From an uncultured Methanobrevibacter sp. (GTDB lineage Archaea; Methanobacteriota; Methanobacteria; Methanobacteriales; Methanobacteriaceae): a stretch of DNA of 16,345 bases. Shown here piece by piece: positions 1 through 5,175 of the stretch. Made by a program: the position numbers and the translations under genes. The notes under the pieces were generated by a model. The model had not been told where the DNA came from, searched no databases, and worked only from the letters and a program-made list of their open reading frames with translations. The DNA is taken from positions 1 to 16,345 of the forward strand of contig ONQL01000039.1 of NCBI GenBank assembly GCA_900319985.1. The letters run 5' to 3'. The first letter of the stretch is position 1. Each line of letters opens with the position of its first letter.

Positions 1-95
1 GGGACGAGGGGGATAGCACGGTAATCCTATACTCATTAGAGTATACAGCCCGTGAAGTAAGAATCCTCGACTTCTCCAAAGTCGAGGTAGTTCAA
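1..95 (+). mobile_element. Right end of an IS200/IS605-family (TnpB-type) element, partial
   Basis: The sequence runs into the window from the left and ends in a subterminal perfect hairpin (9-bp stem 65-73/79-87, loop 74-78) followed by GTAGTTCAA. Such a hairpin a few bases from a TCAA-type cleavage site is the usual layout of IS200/IS605 right ends (IS608 is cut after TCAA). The likely boundary is after base 95. No terminal inverted repeat or target duplication is expected for this family, and none is seen. The transposase genes and left end lie outside the window, so the subgroup and completeness cannot be judged. Confidence 0.72.
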
Positions 96-107
96 CCAAA
101 ATTATAA
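3..107 (+). CDS. Possible C-terminal tail of TnpB, partial at the left edge
   Basis: One plus-strand frame stays open from the window edge to TAA at 105-107 (34 residues, beginning DEGDSTVILYSLEY). It would run through both hairpins and 12 bases past the presumed element border. The C-terminal tails of TnpB proteins are poorly conserved and often overlap the right-end hairpin, so this is plausible. Another frame stops earlier, at 22-24. No RuvC or zinc-finger residues are in view, so the assignment rests only on position and frame. Confidence 0.3.
   Translation, partial: DEGDSTVILYSLEYTAREVRILDFSKVEVVQPKL
17..95 (+). ncRNA. Omega-RNA-like scaffold (3' part) of the TnpB element
   Basis: Three nested or serial helices can be drawn on the plus strand. 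CACGG (17-21) pairs with CCGTG (50-54) and encloses a perfect 7-bp hairpin (28-34/39-45, loop ATTA). A second perfect 9-bp hairpin follows (65-73/79-87), and the RNA would end at the element border near 95. In characterised TnpB systems the omega-RNA is transcribed from the 3' end of tnpB through the right end, and its guide is copied from the flanking DNA. By that rule the guide here would start at about base 96. The structure is seen; the function is inferred from the family. Confidence 0.55.
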
Positions 108-115
108 ATAACTTT

Positions 116-137
116 TAAGTTACCTCACAGTAACTTA
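116..137. repeat. Perfect 8-bp inverted repeat (TAAGTTAC / GTAACTTA)
   Basis: The arms at 116-123 and 130-137 are separated by six bases. The core AGTTAC-N6-GTAAC recurs at 3176-3192 at the other end of the adjacent peptide operon. It lies just beyond the T8 terminator of that operon and 20 bases outside the IS right end. It may be a regulator site or an RNA hairpin that protects a 3' end. The sequence alone does not decide. Confidence 0.55.
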
Positions 138-140
138 ACT

Positions 141-148
141 AAAAAAAA
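141..148 (-). terminator. Oligo-T terminator of the peptide operon
   Basis: Two bases after the TAG stop of the last operon gene the minus strand reads TTTTTTTT. Runs of T are the core of archaeal intrinsic termination. The inverted repeat at 116-137 lies directly beyond and might form a stem in longer transcripts. Confidence 0.6.
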
Positions 149-150
149 GA

Positions 151-759
151 CTATAATTTAATTATTGCAGCCATAGGACAGTTTTCAAAGCATCTTCCAC
201 AATGCAAGCAGTTTTCCTGTGATATTCTATATGGAGTGCCTTCAGAGACTGCCTGTTGAGGGCATGCTCCAAAGCAGGTTGCACAGCCAACGCAACTGTC
301 GGTAATTTCAAATCCTTTAGGAGTGACCTTTCCATTGCCCAGAGCAAAAGATTTTCTAAAAATCGGCTTTTGCGTTAAGTCAAAATACTCCATTTCACCA
401 TTCTCAATGCAAAATGGTTCCAAAATATATCTTGCATCATCAGGATAGACATTATTCAAAAAATTATTTTCTTCAAACATCAAATCTATCCAGTATTTTT
501 GGTCATCCAATTTCCTGGCCTCACCAGAAATTCTAATTGATTTGTTGTTGTTTAGACATAGATAACTGACTTGAGGATGGTTTAGAATTTCTGTGTAAAC
601 GTCCTTTCCTCGTGCAGTCAAGAAAAATATCTTTTCATCTTCAATGTGCATTATGTCTATAATTCTTGATTGGGGATTTCCGTTTGCATCCACCGTAGAC
701 AAGGTTGCATCAATAACTTCCCTCAACTGCTTAAAGCATTCTTCCTTTTCAATCATCAT
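151..759 (-). CDS. FMN-binding split-barrel protein with two [4Fe-4S] clusters
   Basis: The 202-residue product joins two parts. Residues 1-145 resemble the pyridoxamine-phosphate-oxidase-like FMN split barrel (VIDATLSTVDANGNPQSRI, then a strand-rich section ending before KSFALGNGK). Residues 150-202 form a ferredoxin module with CVGCATCFGACP (C156, 159, 162, 166) and CLHCGRCFENCP (C184, 187, 190, 194). It is therefore probably a small cytosolic flavin/iron-sulfur electron carrier or reductase. The ATG at 759-757 overlaps the TGA of the preceding MDR gene (ATGA), so translation is coupled. The next codon is also ATG, so the start may be one codon later. It is the last gene of the peptide operon. 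It could supply electrons to the radical SAM maturase, but that role is inferred from position. The fold call is fairly safe; the substrate is unknown. Confidence 0.85.
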   Translation of the reverse strand: MMIEKEECFKQLREVIDATLSTVDANGNPQSRIIDIMHIEDEKIFFLTARGKDVYTEILNHPQVSYLCLNNNKSIRISGEARKLDDQKYWIDLMFEENNFLNNVYPDDARYILEPFCIENGEMEYFDLTQKPIFRKSFALGNGKVTPKGFEITDSCVGCATCFGACPQQAVSEGTPYRISQENCLHCGRCFENCPMAAIIKL

Positions 760-1739
760 TTCAACCTAAAAATTATTTTTCCTTTAGCCTTGTTTGACTC
801 CATCAATTCATGGGCTTTTCCGATATCTTCCAAACTGGTGAAAACTTCACTGATTTCTGGTCTGATTTCGTTATCAACAATGAATTTAAATAGATTATCC
901 ATTATTTCCTGTGTCGGATAATTTGAGAAAAATGAAGTAAGATAGCGATTATTTGGAATTGTTTTGATAGGATCGAATTCAGGAACGTATTCAATACCTC
1001 CCAAAATGCCAGTATTGCAGCAAATTCCATATTCACTTAAACATTTCATTGAATCATCAATTGTTTTTGGTCCAATCAACTCTAAAACTTTATTAACACC
1101 CTCAGGCAGGATTTCTTTAACCTTTTCTTCAATTTTACCATTATCCACAATAGTATAATCAGCACCGTTCTCTTTTAGCTTGTCGAATGTTGATTCATCT
1201 CGGGATGTTGCAACGATTGTTGCACCAATTGCATTTGATAACTGCATTGCAGTCAAACCGCAAGCGGAAGTGGCACCTCTAATCAATATTGTATCGTCTT
1301 TTTTTAGCTTCAATCCTTCAATTGAACCGTAAGCGGTAAAATAAGTTTCAGGAATAGCTATTACCTCTTCAACAGACAAATGGTTGAATACATCTTCATC
1401 TATTTTAAAAACGTTTTTCAACGGAAGCAACGCATATTCAGCATATCCTCCATCAAATGTCCTTCCCATTCCTCCCATCAATGCGGCAATCTTATCCCCT
1501 TTTTTAAGATGGGTGTTTGAAGGGTCAATCACTTCTCCCACACATTCTATTCCAGGAATTACGGGCAAGTCTATATAATCCTCATCAGCCTCATAATCCC
1601 TCAATACGATTTCTGCCCTGTTAATTCCAAAGCCTATGACCTTAACCAATACCCAATCCGGCTTTACATCAGGAATTGCAACTTCACTAACACTTAATTC
1701 ATCAGCATTGCATGTTTTTTCCAATACCACAGCCTTCAT
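756..1739 (-). CDS. Zinc-independent MDR-family NAD(P)H oxidoreductase (quinone-oxidoreductase-like)
   Basis: From the ATG at 1739-1737 the product is 327 residues, normal for the quinone-oxidoreductase branch of the medium-chain dehydrogenase/reductases. The N-terminal GroES-like domain (MKAVVLEKT, then VIPGIECVGEV and KKGDKIAAL) precedes a Rossmann domain with IRGATSACGLTAMQL, matching the AXXGXXG-type NAD(P)H loop of this branch. The structural zinc-binding four-cysteine lobe is absent. The open frame extends 27 codons upstream, but only into the end of the maturase gene, so the coupled ATGA start was chosen. Its place between a peptide maturase and a flavin/ferredoxin protein suggests that it reduces a group on the modified peptide or feeds electrons to the system. 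A housekeeping enone or quinone reductase is the alternative. Confidence 0.85.
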   Translation of the reverse strand: MKAVVLEKTCNADELSVSEVAIPDVKPDWVLVKVIGFGINRAEIVLRDYEADEDYIDLPVIPGIECVGEVIDPSNTHLKKGDKIAALMGGMGRTFDGGYAEYALLPLKNVFKIDEDVFNHLSVEEVIAIPETYFTAYGSIEGLKLKKDDTILIRGATSACGLTAMQLSNAIGATIVATSRDESTFDKLKENGADYTIVDNGKIEEKVKEILPEGVNKVLELIGPKTIDDSMKCLSEYGICCNTGILGGIEYVPEFDPIKTIPNNRYLTSFFSNYPTQEIMDNLFKFIVDNEIRPEISEVFTSLEDIGKAHELMESNKAKGKIIFRLK

Positions 1740-2764
1740 ACAATCACTTTCCAGCATTGAGGGTCTGCTGCATACATATTGTTTGTATATCCATAGCTGA
1801 CAGCCGGACATCCTCTGCAAAATCTCAAAAGCTCACATTTACTGCATTTTTCAAATTTTTCGAATTGCCTGTAATTGTTCATCTCATCACCGGCAAATAT
1901 TTCAAATAAATCATCAGTTAAAGCGTTTCCAACTTTGCTGTCCATTCTACGACAGGCAAACACATCTCCGGTCGGAAGTATTGTTAAATGACTGTTTCCA
2001 CAGTTGCAACCGTCATAAATAACATCATCCTTTAAATTTTCTGGAATTTTAAATATTCCCTTTTCATATAAAAATAATGTCCATAGATGATCCTTTAAAT
2101 TGAAATAGGTGTTGGAGTCTTTATATTCATTATACTTTTCCCATACTTTTTCTAGAAGTTGTTTGTACTCATCAGGAGCAACATGAGAATCTTTTTCTTC
2201 TCCTGTTGGACAGTATCTTGCAAAACTGAATAAATCAACATGATTGGATACTACCACATCAATCAAATGTGGAATTTCCCCAATATTCACTTTAGACACT
2301 GTTGTCATTATGCTTGCCCTGACACCGGCATTTTGTAGAGTTTGTATCTTTTCAAGAGTTATATCAAATGAACCTGGTTTTCTGAAATAATCGTGAGTTT
2401 TTCTCAGTCCATCCAAGGACAGCTGGTATTGTCTGCAGCTTAGGTTAGCCAATCTTTTGCATACCTCATCTGTCAAATGAAATGGATTTCCCATTATGCT
2501 GTAATCTATATTTTTTTCATGAAATATTTCGAGCAAATCCCAAAAATTAGGATGCAATATAGGGTCTCCTCCAGTAATGCTGAAGTATGGTTTTCTGTTA
2601 GTCTTCTTGCACATATCCAGTGCATTGTTAATGACCTTTTCCATATCCTCAAATTTCATGGTGTGCAGTGGTTTGTTATTGTCTTCAGCAAAGATGTAGC
2701 AGTGTTTACATCTTTGGTCACAGTCATCTAAAATATGCCATTGAAATGCAAAATAATCTGCCAT
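1736..2764 (-). CDS. Radical SAM/SPASM peptide maturase
   Basis: The 342-residue protein has the radical SAM cluster motif CDQRCKHC (C15, C19, C22), the GGDP strand (65-68) and a full SPASM domain for auxiliary [4Fe-4S] clusters: C253, C255, C271 (GDVFAC), C307, C310, C316, C319 and C337. This layout is typical of enzymes that form thioether or other crosslinks in RiPP precursors. No separate N-terminal recognition domain is evident; the protein starts directly with strand 1 (FAFQWHILDDC). It follows the repeat-rich precursor gene at 2815-3090. Its ribosome site AGGAGGAG, six bases before the ATG, directly follows a T10 tract. I recall a family named 'radical SAM/SPASM, ACGX system' that fits the ACG(S/G) repeats next door, but cannot check the match. 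Function in peptide modification is strongly implied; the chemistry is not known. Confidence 0.9.
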   Translation of the reverse strand: MADYFAFQWHILDDCDQRCKHCYIFAEDNNKPLHTMKFEDMEKVINNALDMCKKTNRKPYFSITGGDPILHPNFWDLLEIFHEKNIDYSIMGNPFHLTDEVCKRLANLSCRQYQLSLDGLRKTHDYFRKPGSFDITLEKIQTLQNAGVRASIMTTVSKVNIGEIPHLIDVVVSNHVDLFSFARYCPTGEEKDSHVAPDEYKQLLEKVWEKYNEYKDSNTYFNLKDHLWTLFLYEKGIFKIPENLKDDVIYDGCNCGNSHLTILPTGDVFACRRMDSKVGNALTDDLFEIFAGDEMNNYRQFEKFEKCSKCELLRFCRGCPAVSYGYTNNMYAADPQCWKVIV

Positions 2765-2777
2765 TCAAACTCCTCCT

Positions 2778-2821
2778 AAAAAAAAAATAGAATTTTAAGA
2801 TTAATTAGATAATCTTAAAAT
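2778..2821 (-). terminator. Hairpin plus T10 attenuator between precursor and maturase
   Basis: On the minus strand the last codons and TAA stop of the precursor lie within a perfect 12-bp stem (arms 2810-2821 and 2792-2803, loop of six). A short spacer and ten consecutive T (2787-2778) follow, then the strong AGGAGG ribosome site of the maturase. Stem plus T-run resembles an intrinsic terminator. Partial read-through would give much more precursor mRNA than enzyme mRNA, as is common in RiPP operons. Confidence 0.72.
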
Positions 2822-3090
2822 CTGTCAGATCCACAAGCTGTTGTGATATCTGAACCACATACTGTATTAATATCCCCACCACAAGCAGTAACAGTCACAT
2901 CAGAACCACAAGCAGTATTAATATCCCCACCACAAGCAGTAACAGTCACATCAGAACCACAAACAGTATTAATATCCCCACCACAAGCAGTAACAGTCAC
3001 ATCAGAACCACAAGCAGTAGCAATTACATTTTGTGCTATTTTAGAAGCACTGAAATTTTCTTTTTCATTCCATGCGTTTAATTTAAACAT
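2815..3090 (-). CDS. RiPP precursor peptide with eight CG(S/G)D repeats
   Basis: The 91-residue product has a short leader (about 1-25, MFKLNAWNEKENFSASKIAQ...) and a core in which Cys 27, 36, 44, 53, 61, 70, 78 and 86 each begin CGSD or CGGD. The two forms alternate until the last two, which are both CGSD. Spacing alternates 9 and 8 residues (linkers VTVTA and INT(V/A)), giving a 17-residue super-repeat. The chain ends CGSDRF. There are no other cysteines, signal peptide or membrane segment. A strong AGGAGAT ribosome site (3097-3103) precedes the ATG. With the adjacent SPASM maturase this is very probably a substrate for multiple thioether rings. Cys-to-Asp links, as in the ranthipeptide freyrasin (CX3D motifs), would need adaptation to CX2D; Cys to alpha-carbon links are the alternative. 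Cleavage site, export and activity cannot be read. Confidence 0.88.
   Translation of the reverse strand: MFKLNAWNEKENFSASKIAQNVIATACGSDVTVTACGGDINTVCGSDVTVTACGGDINTACGSDVTVTACGGDINTVCGSDITTACGSDRF
2851..3018 (-). repeat. 51-bp tandem repeats inside the precursor gene
   Basis: Two complete units (2881-2931 and 2932-2982) differ at one base. A third unit begins at 2983 and matches to about 3018. A diverged partial unit precedes them (from about 2851). Each encodes 17 residues with two CG(S/G)D motifs. Near identity at silent positions as well suggests recent duplication or ongoing length variation of the peptide. Confidence 0.85.
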
Positions 3091-3143
3091 GATTTTATCT
3101 CCTAAATTTTTAAATAAAAGCTAAAAATTAACTTTCATTAGAG

Positions 3144-3157
3144 ATATTATATTAAAA
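3144..3157 (-). promoter_or_regulatory. TATA-like box for the peptide operon
   Basis: The minus strand reads TTTTAATATAATAT. It would place transcription start near 3125, giving a leader of about 35 bases that contains the AGGAGAT ribosome site. The whole region is AT-rich, so the exact box is uncertain. Confidence 0.45.
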
Positions 3158-3175
3158 CTTTAATAAAAATAGAAC

Positions 3176-3192
3176 AGTTACTAAAAAGTAAC
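3176..3192. promoter_or_regulatory. Inverted repeat upstream of the peptide operon, candidate operator
   Basis: GTTACT (3177-3182) and AGTAAC (3187-3192) are perfect arms around AAAA. The core AGTTAC-N6-GTAAC matches the repeat at 118-134. It lies about 20 bp upstream of the proposed TATA box, a typical place for an archaeal activator, and just past the terminator of the preceding genes. Confidence 0.45.
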
Positions 3193-3206
3193 CAAAAACA
3201 ATTTAC

Positions 3207-3214
3207 AAAAAAAA
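3207..3214 (-). terminator. Oligo-T terminator after the ArsC/Spx-like gene
   Basis: Eight consecutive T on the minus strand, 31 bases after the stop at 3246 and preceded by T-rich sequence. It separates the HAD/ArsC pair from the peptide operon promoter. Confidence 0.5.
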
Positions 3215-3245
3215 TAACTTTAAAAATAAGAAAATAAGTAAGAAA

Positions 3246-3596
3246 TTATAATAGTTTTTCTTCCCATTCTTGAATCTTAAATCCAACCAATACAAAATCG
3301 TCGCCAACTAGAATTGGTCGTTTGACAAGCATCCCATCTGTGGACAATATTTCAAACTGTTCCTCTTCTGACATGTCGGGAAGTTTATCTTTTAATCCCA
3401 ATTTTCTGTAAACCTGTCCGCTAGTGTTAAAAAATCTTTTTAATGGCAAATCTGATTTTTTCCACCATTCTTCGATTTCCTGTGCTGTCGGATTGTCTTC
3501 TACAATGTGTCTTGACTCAAATTCAATGTCATGTTCCTCTAACCAGTTTTTGGCTTTTCTGCAAGTTGAACATTTTGGATAATTAACAAATAACAT
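3246..3596 (-). CDS. ArsC/Spx-family thioredoxin-fold protein
   Basis: The 116-residue length and sequence fit the ArsC/Spx/YffB family of thioredoxin-like proteins. C9 and C12 form a CXXC redox pair (YPKCSTCRKAKNWL). The C-terminal half carries the family segment DGMLVKRPILV followed by a VGF strand. Members include glutaredoxin-coupled arsenate reductases, the RNA-polymerase-binding regulator Spx and proteins of unknown role. The arsenate reductase label is therefore not safe, and no arsenic genes are nearby. It lies 44 bases after the HAD phosphatase gene and has no clear ribosome site. A T/A-rich stretch about 25-35 bases upstream of the ATG could be its own TATA box, giving a short-leader or leaderless mRNA. 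Confidence 0.85.
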   Translation of the reverse strand: MLFVNYPKCSTCRKAKNWLEEHDIEFESRHIVEDNPTAQEIEEWWKKSDLPLKRFFNTSGQVYRKLGLKDKLPDMSEEEQFEILSTDGMLVKRPILVGDDFVLVGFKIQEWEEKLL

Positions 3597-3640
3597 GATT
3601 AATTATTATTTTTTAATGATAAAATAAATTTTCGGATTTT

Positions 3641-4285
3641 CTAAAAGTACTTTTGAATATCTCCAAACTCATCTACAGCTTCGAGAATGTAGTCATTTTC
3701 ATAATCCTTCTGATTGCCGTAACCCCATTTGACAACAATGCAGTCCATTCCAGCATTTTGAGCTGTTTCAATATCAGTTTTGGAATCCCCAATATAAACT
3801 GCTTCATCCAAACCCACATTTGCCTTTCTAAGGATATTTTCAACGCCAAAAGGATTTGGCTTGGATGGATAATCTTCATTATGGCCTTCAACCAGCACAA
3901 AGTCTATGTCTTTGAAAAATTTTTCCACAAAGTATTTAAGGGAATAATTGAGTCTGTTTGAATTGACTGCAAGCAAAACTCCCTTTTCCTGCAGTTTCTT
4001 TAAGCATTCATGAGCTTCGGGAAATGGCAAGGTGTGCTCTTTAGGTGACGGATTATACAAATCCAAATAAGTTTTTTTAACCTTTTCAATATTTTCTACA
4101 GAATTGTTTTTTCCCAACACCAAAGAGACTATCTCATCAATATTTCCACCCAAACATTCAAAATACTCTTCTTTGGTCAATGTCGGAAAATTATAAATTT
4201 CCAAAGTTTTGTCAAAGCAGATTACAACATCATCGACCGAATTGAATAAAGTTCCATCAAAATCAAAAATTGCAAGTTTTTTCAT
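3641..4285 (-). CDS. HAD-superfamily phosphatase, phosphoglycolate-phosphatase-like
   Basis: The 214-residue protein shows all four HAD motifs: DFDGT with nucleophile D8 and acid/base D10, motif II with S109 (AVNSN), motif III K142 (SKPNPFG), and motif IV GDSKTD with D167 and D171. A helical cap of about 65 residues between motifs I and II places it with the beta-phosphoglucomutase/phosphoglycolate phosphatase group (subfamily IA). The substrate cannot be told; housecleaning of small phosphate esters is usual for such enzymes. The ATG was chosen because motif I starts only a few residues later. It is read divergently from the gene at 4364 and its transcript is probably leaderless. Confidence 0.88.
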   Translation of the reverse strand: MKKLAIFDFDGTLFNSVDDVVICFDKTLEIYNFPTLTKEEYFECLGGNIDEIVSLVLGKNNSVENIEKVKKTYLDLYNPSPKEHTLPFPEAHECLKKLQEKGVLLAVNSNRLNYSLKYFVEKFFKDIDFVLVEGHNEDYPSKPNPFGVENILRKANVGLDEAVYIGDSKTDIETAQNAGMDCIVVKWGYGNQKDYENDYILEAVDEFGDIQKYF

Positions 4286-4306
4286 GATTAAGAATATGTA
4301 ACTTCA

Positions 4307-4320
4307 TTAATTTAAATATA
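4307..4320 (-). promoter_or_regulatory. TATA box of the HAD phosphatase gene
   Basis: The minus strand reads TATATTTAAATTAA, a good archaeal TATA element. Its centre is about 28 bases from the ATG at 4285 and no ribosome site lies between, which predicts a leaderless transcript. Confidence 0.55.
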
Positions 4321-4328
4321 GACTCCTA

Positions 4329-4357
4329 AACCTATAATAATTAAAAAACCTATAATA
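4329..4357 (+). promoter_or_regulatory. Duplicated TATA-like element upstream of the gene at 4364
   Basis: AACCTATAATA occurs at 4329-4339 and again at 4347-4357, spaced by 18 bases. The first copy is about 25-30 bases from the ATG and could drive a near-leaderless transcript; the second is too close to serve that start. The intergenic region is shared with the divergent HAD gene. Confidence 0.35.
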
Positions 4358-4363
4358 CTAACC

Positions 4364-4996
4364 ATGTCAGATTTATCAGAATTAATTGAAATTGCCAAAA
4401 ATATTGAAAATCAGAACACCGAGATTATTCGTCTTTTAAAAAAGATAGCTGGTGAAGATGAAGAGGACGAAAAATTACGCAAATATAAGGAATTATTAAG
4501 TTACGCACCAGATCACGGAGAACTATACGCCTCAGACGATGCCATTGAAAAGATTAAGGCAAAGGAAGTTGAAAGGGAAGAAGTTGAAAATACATTCAAA
4601 ATAGGTTCTGCCTTAAACAATTCCCATGAGCCGGGTGAAGTTTACTTTTTGGAAGGCAATGACATATTCAGATTATCCATTGAAAATAATGAAACAACAG
4701 TTGATAATTTGACCGGAGATGCTGAAGCTAGTGATTTTGAACTGCAGGAACTGATAGCTAATGAAAGCATTAAAAATAATGTAAGTTTGGATGACGGTAC
4801 TGTAATACTCAACAGCCAGCAATCACAAAATTTGCCTGAAACATTGAAAATCTGTGTAGAACAGGATGCCAAAAAGGTATTCATGCCCATATTTTCATCA
4901 ACCCAATTGGTAGGTGCACCAAACAATCTGATGACAATATTAAAACTGGACTTCTACAAGTCAGATGAACAGTTGCTTGAAAAATTATTCAAGTAA
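4364..4996 (+). CDS. Unknown acidic protein with N-terminal coiled coil
   Basis: I do not recognise this 210-residue protein. Residues 3-45 are a strongly charged helix with heptad-like spacing (LIEIAKNIENQNTEIIRLLKKI), so a short coiled coil or oligomerising helix is likely. The rest alternates predicted strands and acidic loops and ends in FYKSDEQLLEKLFK. There is no signal peptide, membrane segment, metal-binding cluster or nucleotide motif. Codon use resembles that of the neighbours, and a TATA-like element lies at the expected distance, so it is probably a real gene. It stands alone: divergent from the HAD gene, with about 180 bases before the next gene. There is no clear ribosome site, consistent with a leaderless mRNA. 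The following spacer holds only weak T-tracts. Confidence 0.75.
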   Translation: MSDLSELIEIAKNIENQNTEIIRLLKKIAGEDEEDEKLRKYKELLSYAPDHGELYASDDAIEKIKAKEVEREEVENTFKIGSALNNSHEPGEVYFLEGNDIFRLSIENNETTVDNLTGDAEASDFELQELIANESIKNNVSLDDGTVILNSQQSQNLPETLKICVEQDAKKVFMPIFSSTQLVGAPNNLMTILKLDFYKSDEQLLEKLFK

Positions 4997-5125
4997 TTCA
5001 ACAGATGTAAAAGTTTTTCAAAAACAATATTTCAACCTCCATTTTTAAAAATATTTTACACACAATTCAGTTATATCATTAAAATAACTAATACATCTTA
5101 TTTAGAGAAAATAATGAAAAAACAA

Positions 5126-5139
5126 CAATATTTATATTA
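5126..5139 (+). promoter_or_regulatory. TATA box of the secreted transglutaminase-like gene
   Basis: CAATATTTATATTA centres near 5133. A start of transcription 25-28 bases later (about 5160) would leave a short leader that still holds the GGAGG site at 5164-5168. This supports translation beginning near 5176. Confidence 0.5.
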
Positions 5140-5163
5140 GATGATAATCCAATATAATGTAAT

Positions 5164-5169
5164 GGAGGG
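5164..5169 (+). promoter_or_regulatory. Ribosome binding site GGAGGG that decides an ATT start
   Basis: GGAGGG matches the 16S tail and ends six bases before ATT at 5176-5178. No ATG, GTG or TTG lies at a suitable distance in the signal-peptide frame; the first in-frame TTG is at 5200, 31 bases past the site and inside the hydrophobic core. An ATG at 5162 in another frame opens only an eight-codon ORF. Confidence 0.55.
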
Positions 5170-5175
5170 AAAATT

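Noticed and set aside
162..347. 61-codon minus-strand ORF within the flavin/ferredoxin gene
   Set aside because: It is a frame shadow of the cysteine-rich ferredoxin module and lacks a ribosome site.
1740..1820. 27-codon N-terminal extension of the MDR gene
   Set aside because: These bases encode the SPASM end of the maturase; the ATGA-coupled ATG gives the standard family N-terminus.
2832..3020. CRISPR-like array of regular repeats
   Set aside because: The 51-bp units abut without unique spacers and encode a clean 17-residue protein repeat behind a strong ribosome site.
2843..3124. Plus-strand ORF through the same repeats
   Set aside because: It is the antisense shadow of the precursor. 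It stays open because the repeats are multiples of three, and it has no ribosome site or promoter in that direction.
3246..3596. Confident arsenate reductase arsC
   Set aside because: The CXXC fold fits ArsC, Spx and YffB equally, and no arsenic resistance genes are nearby.
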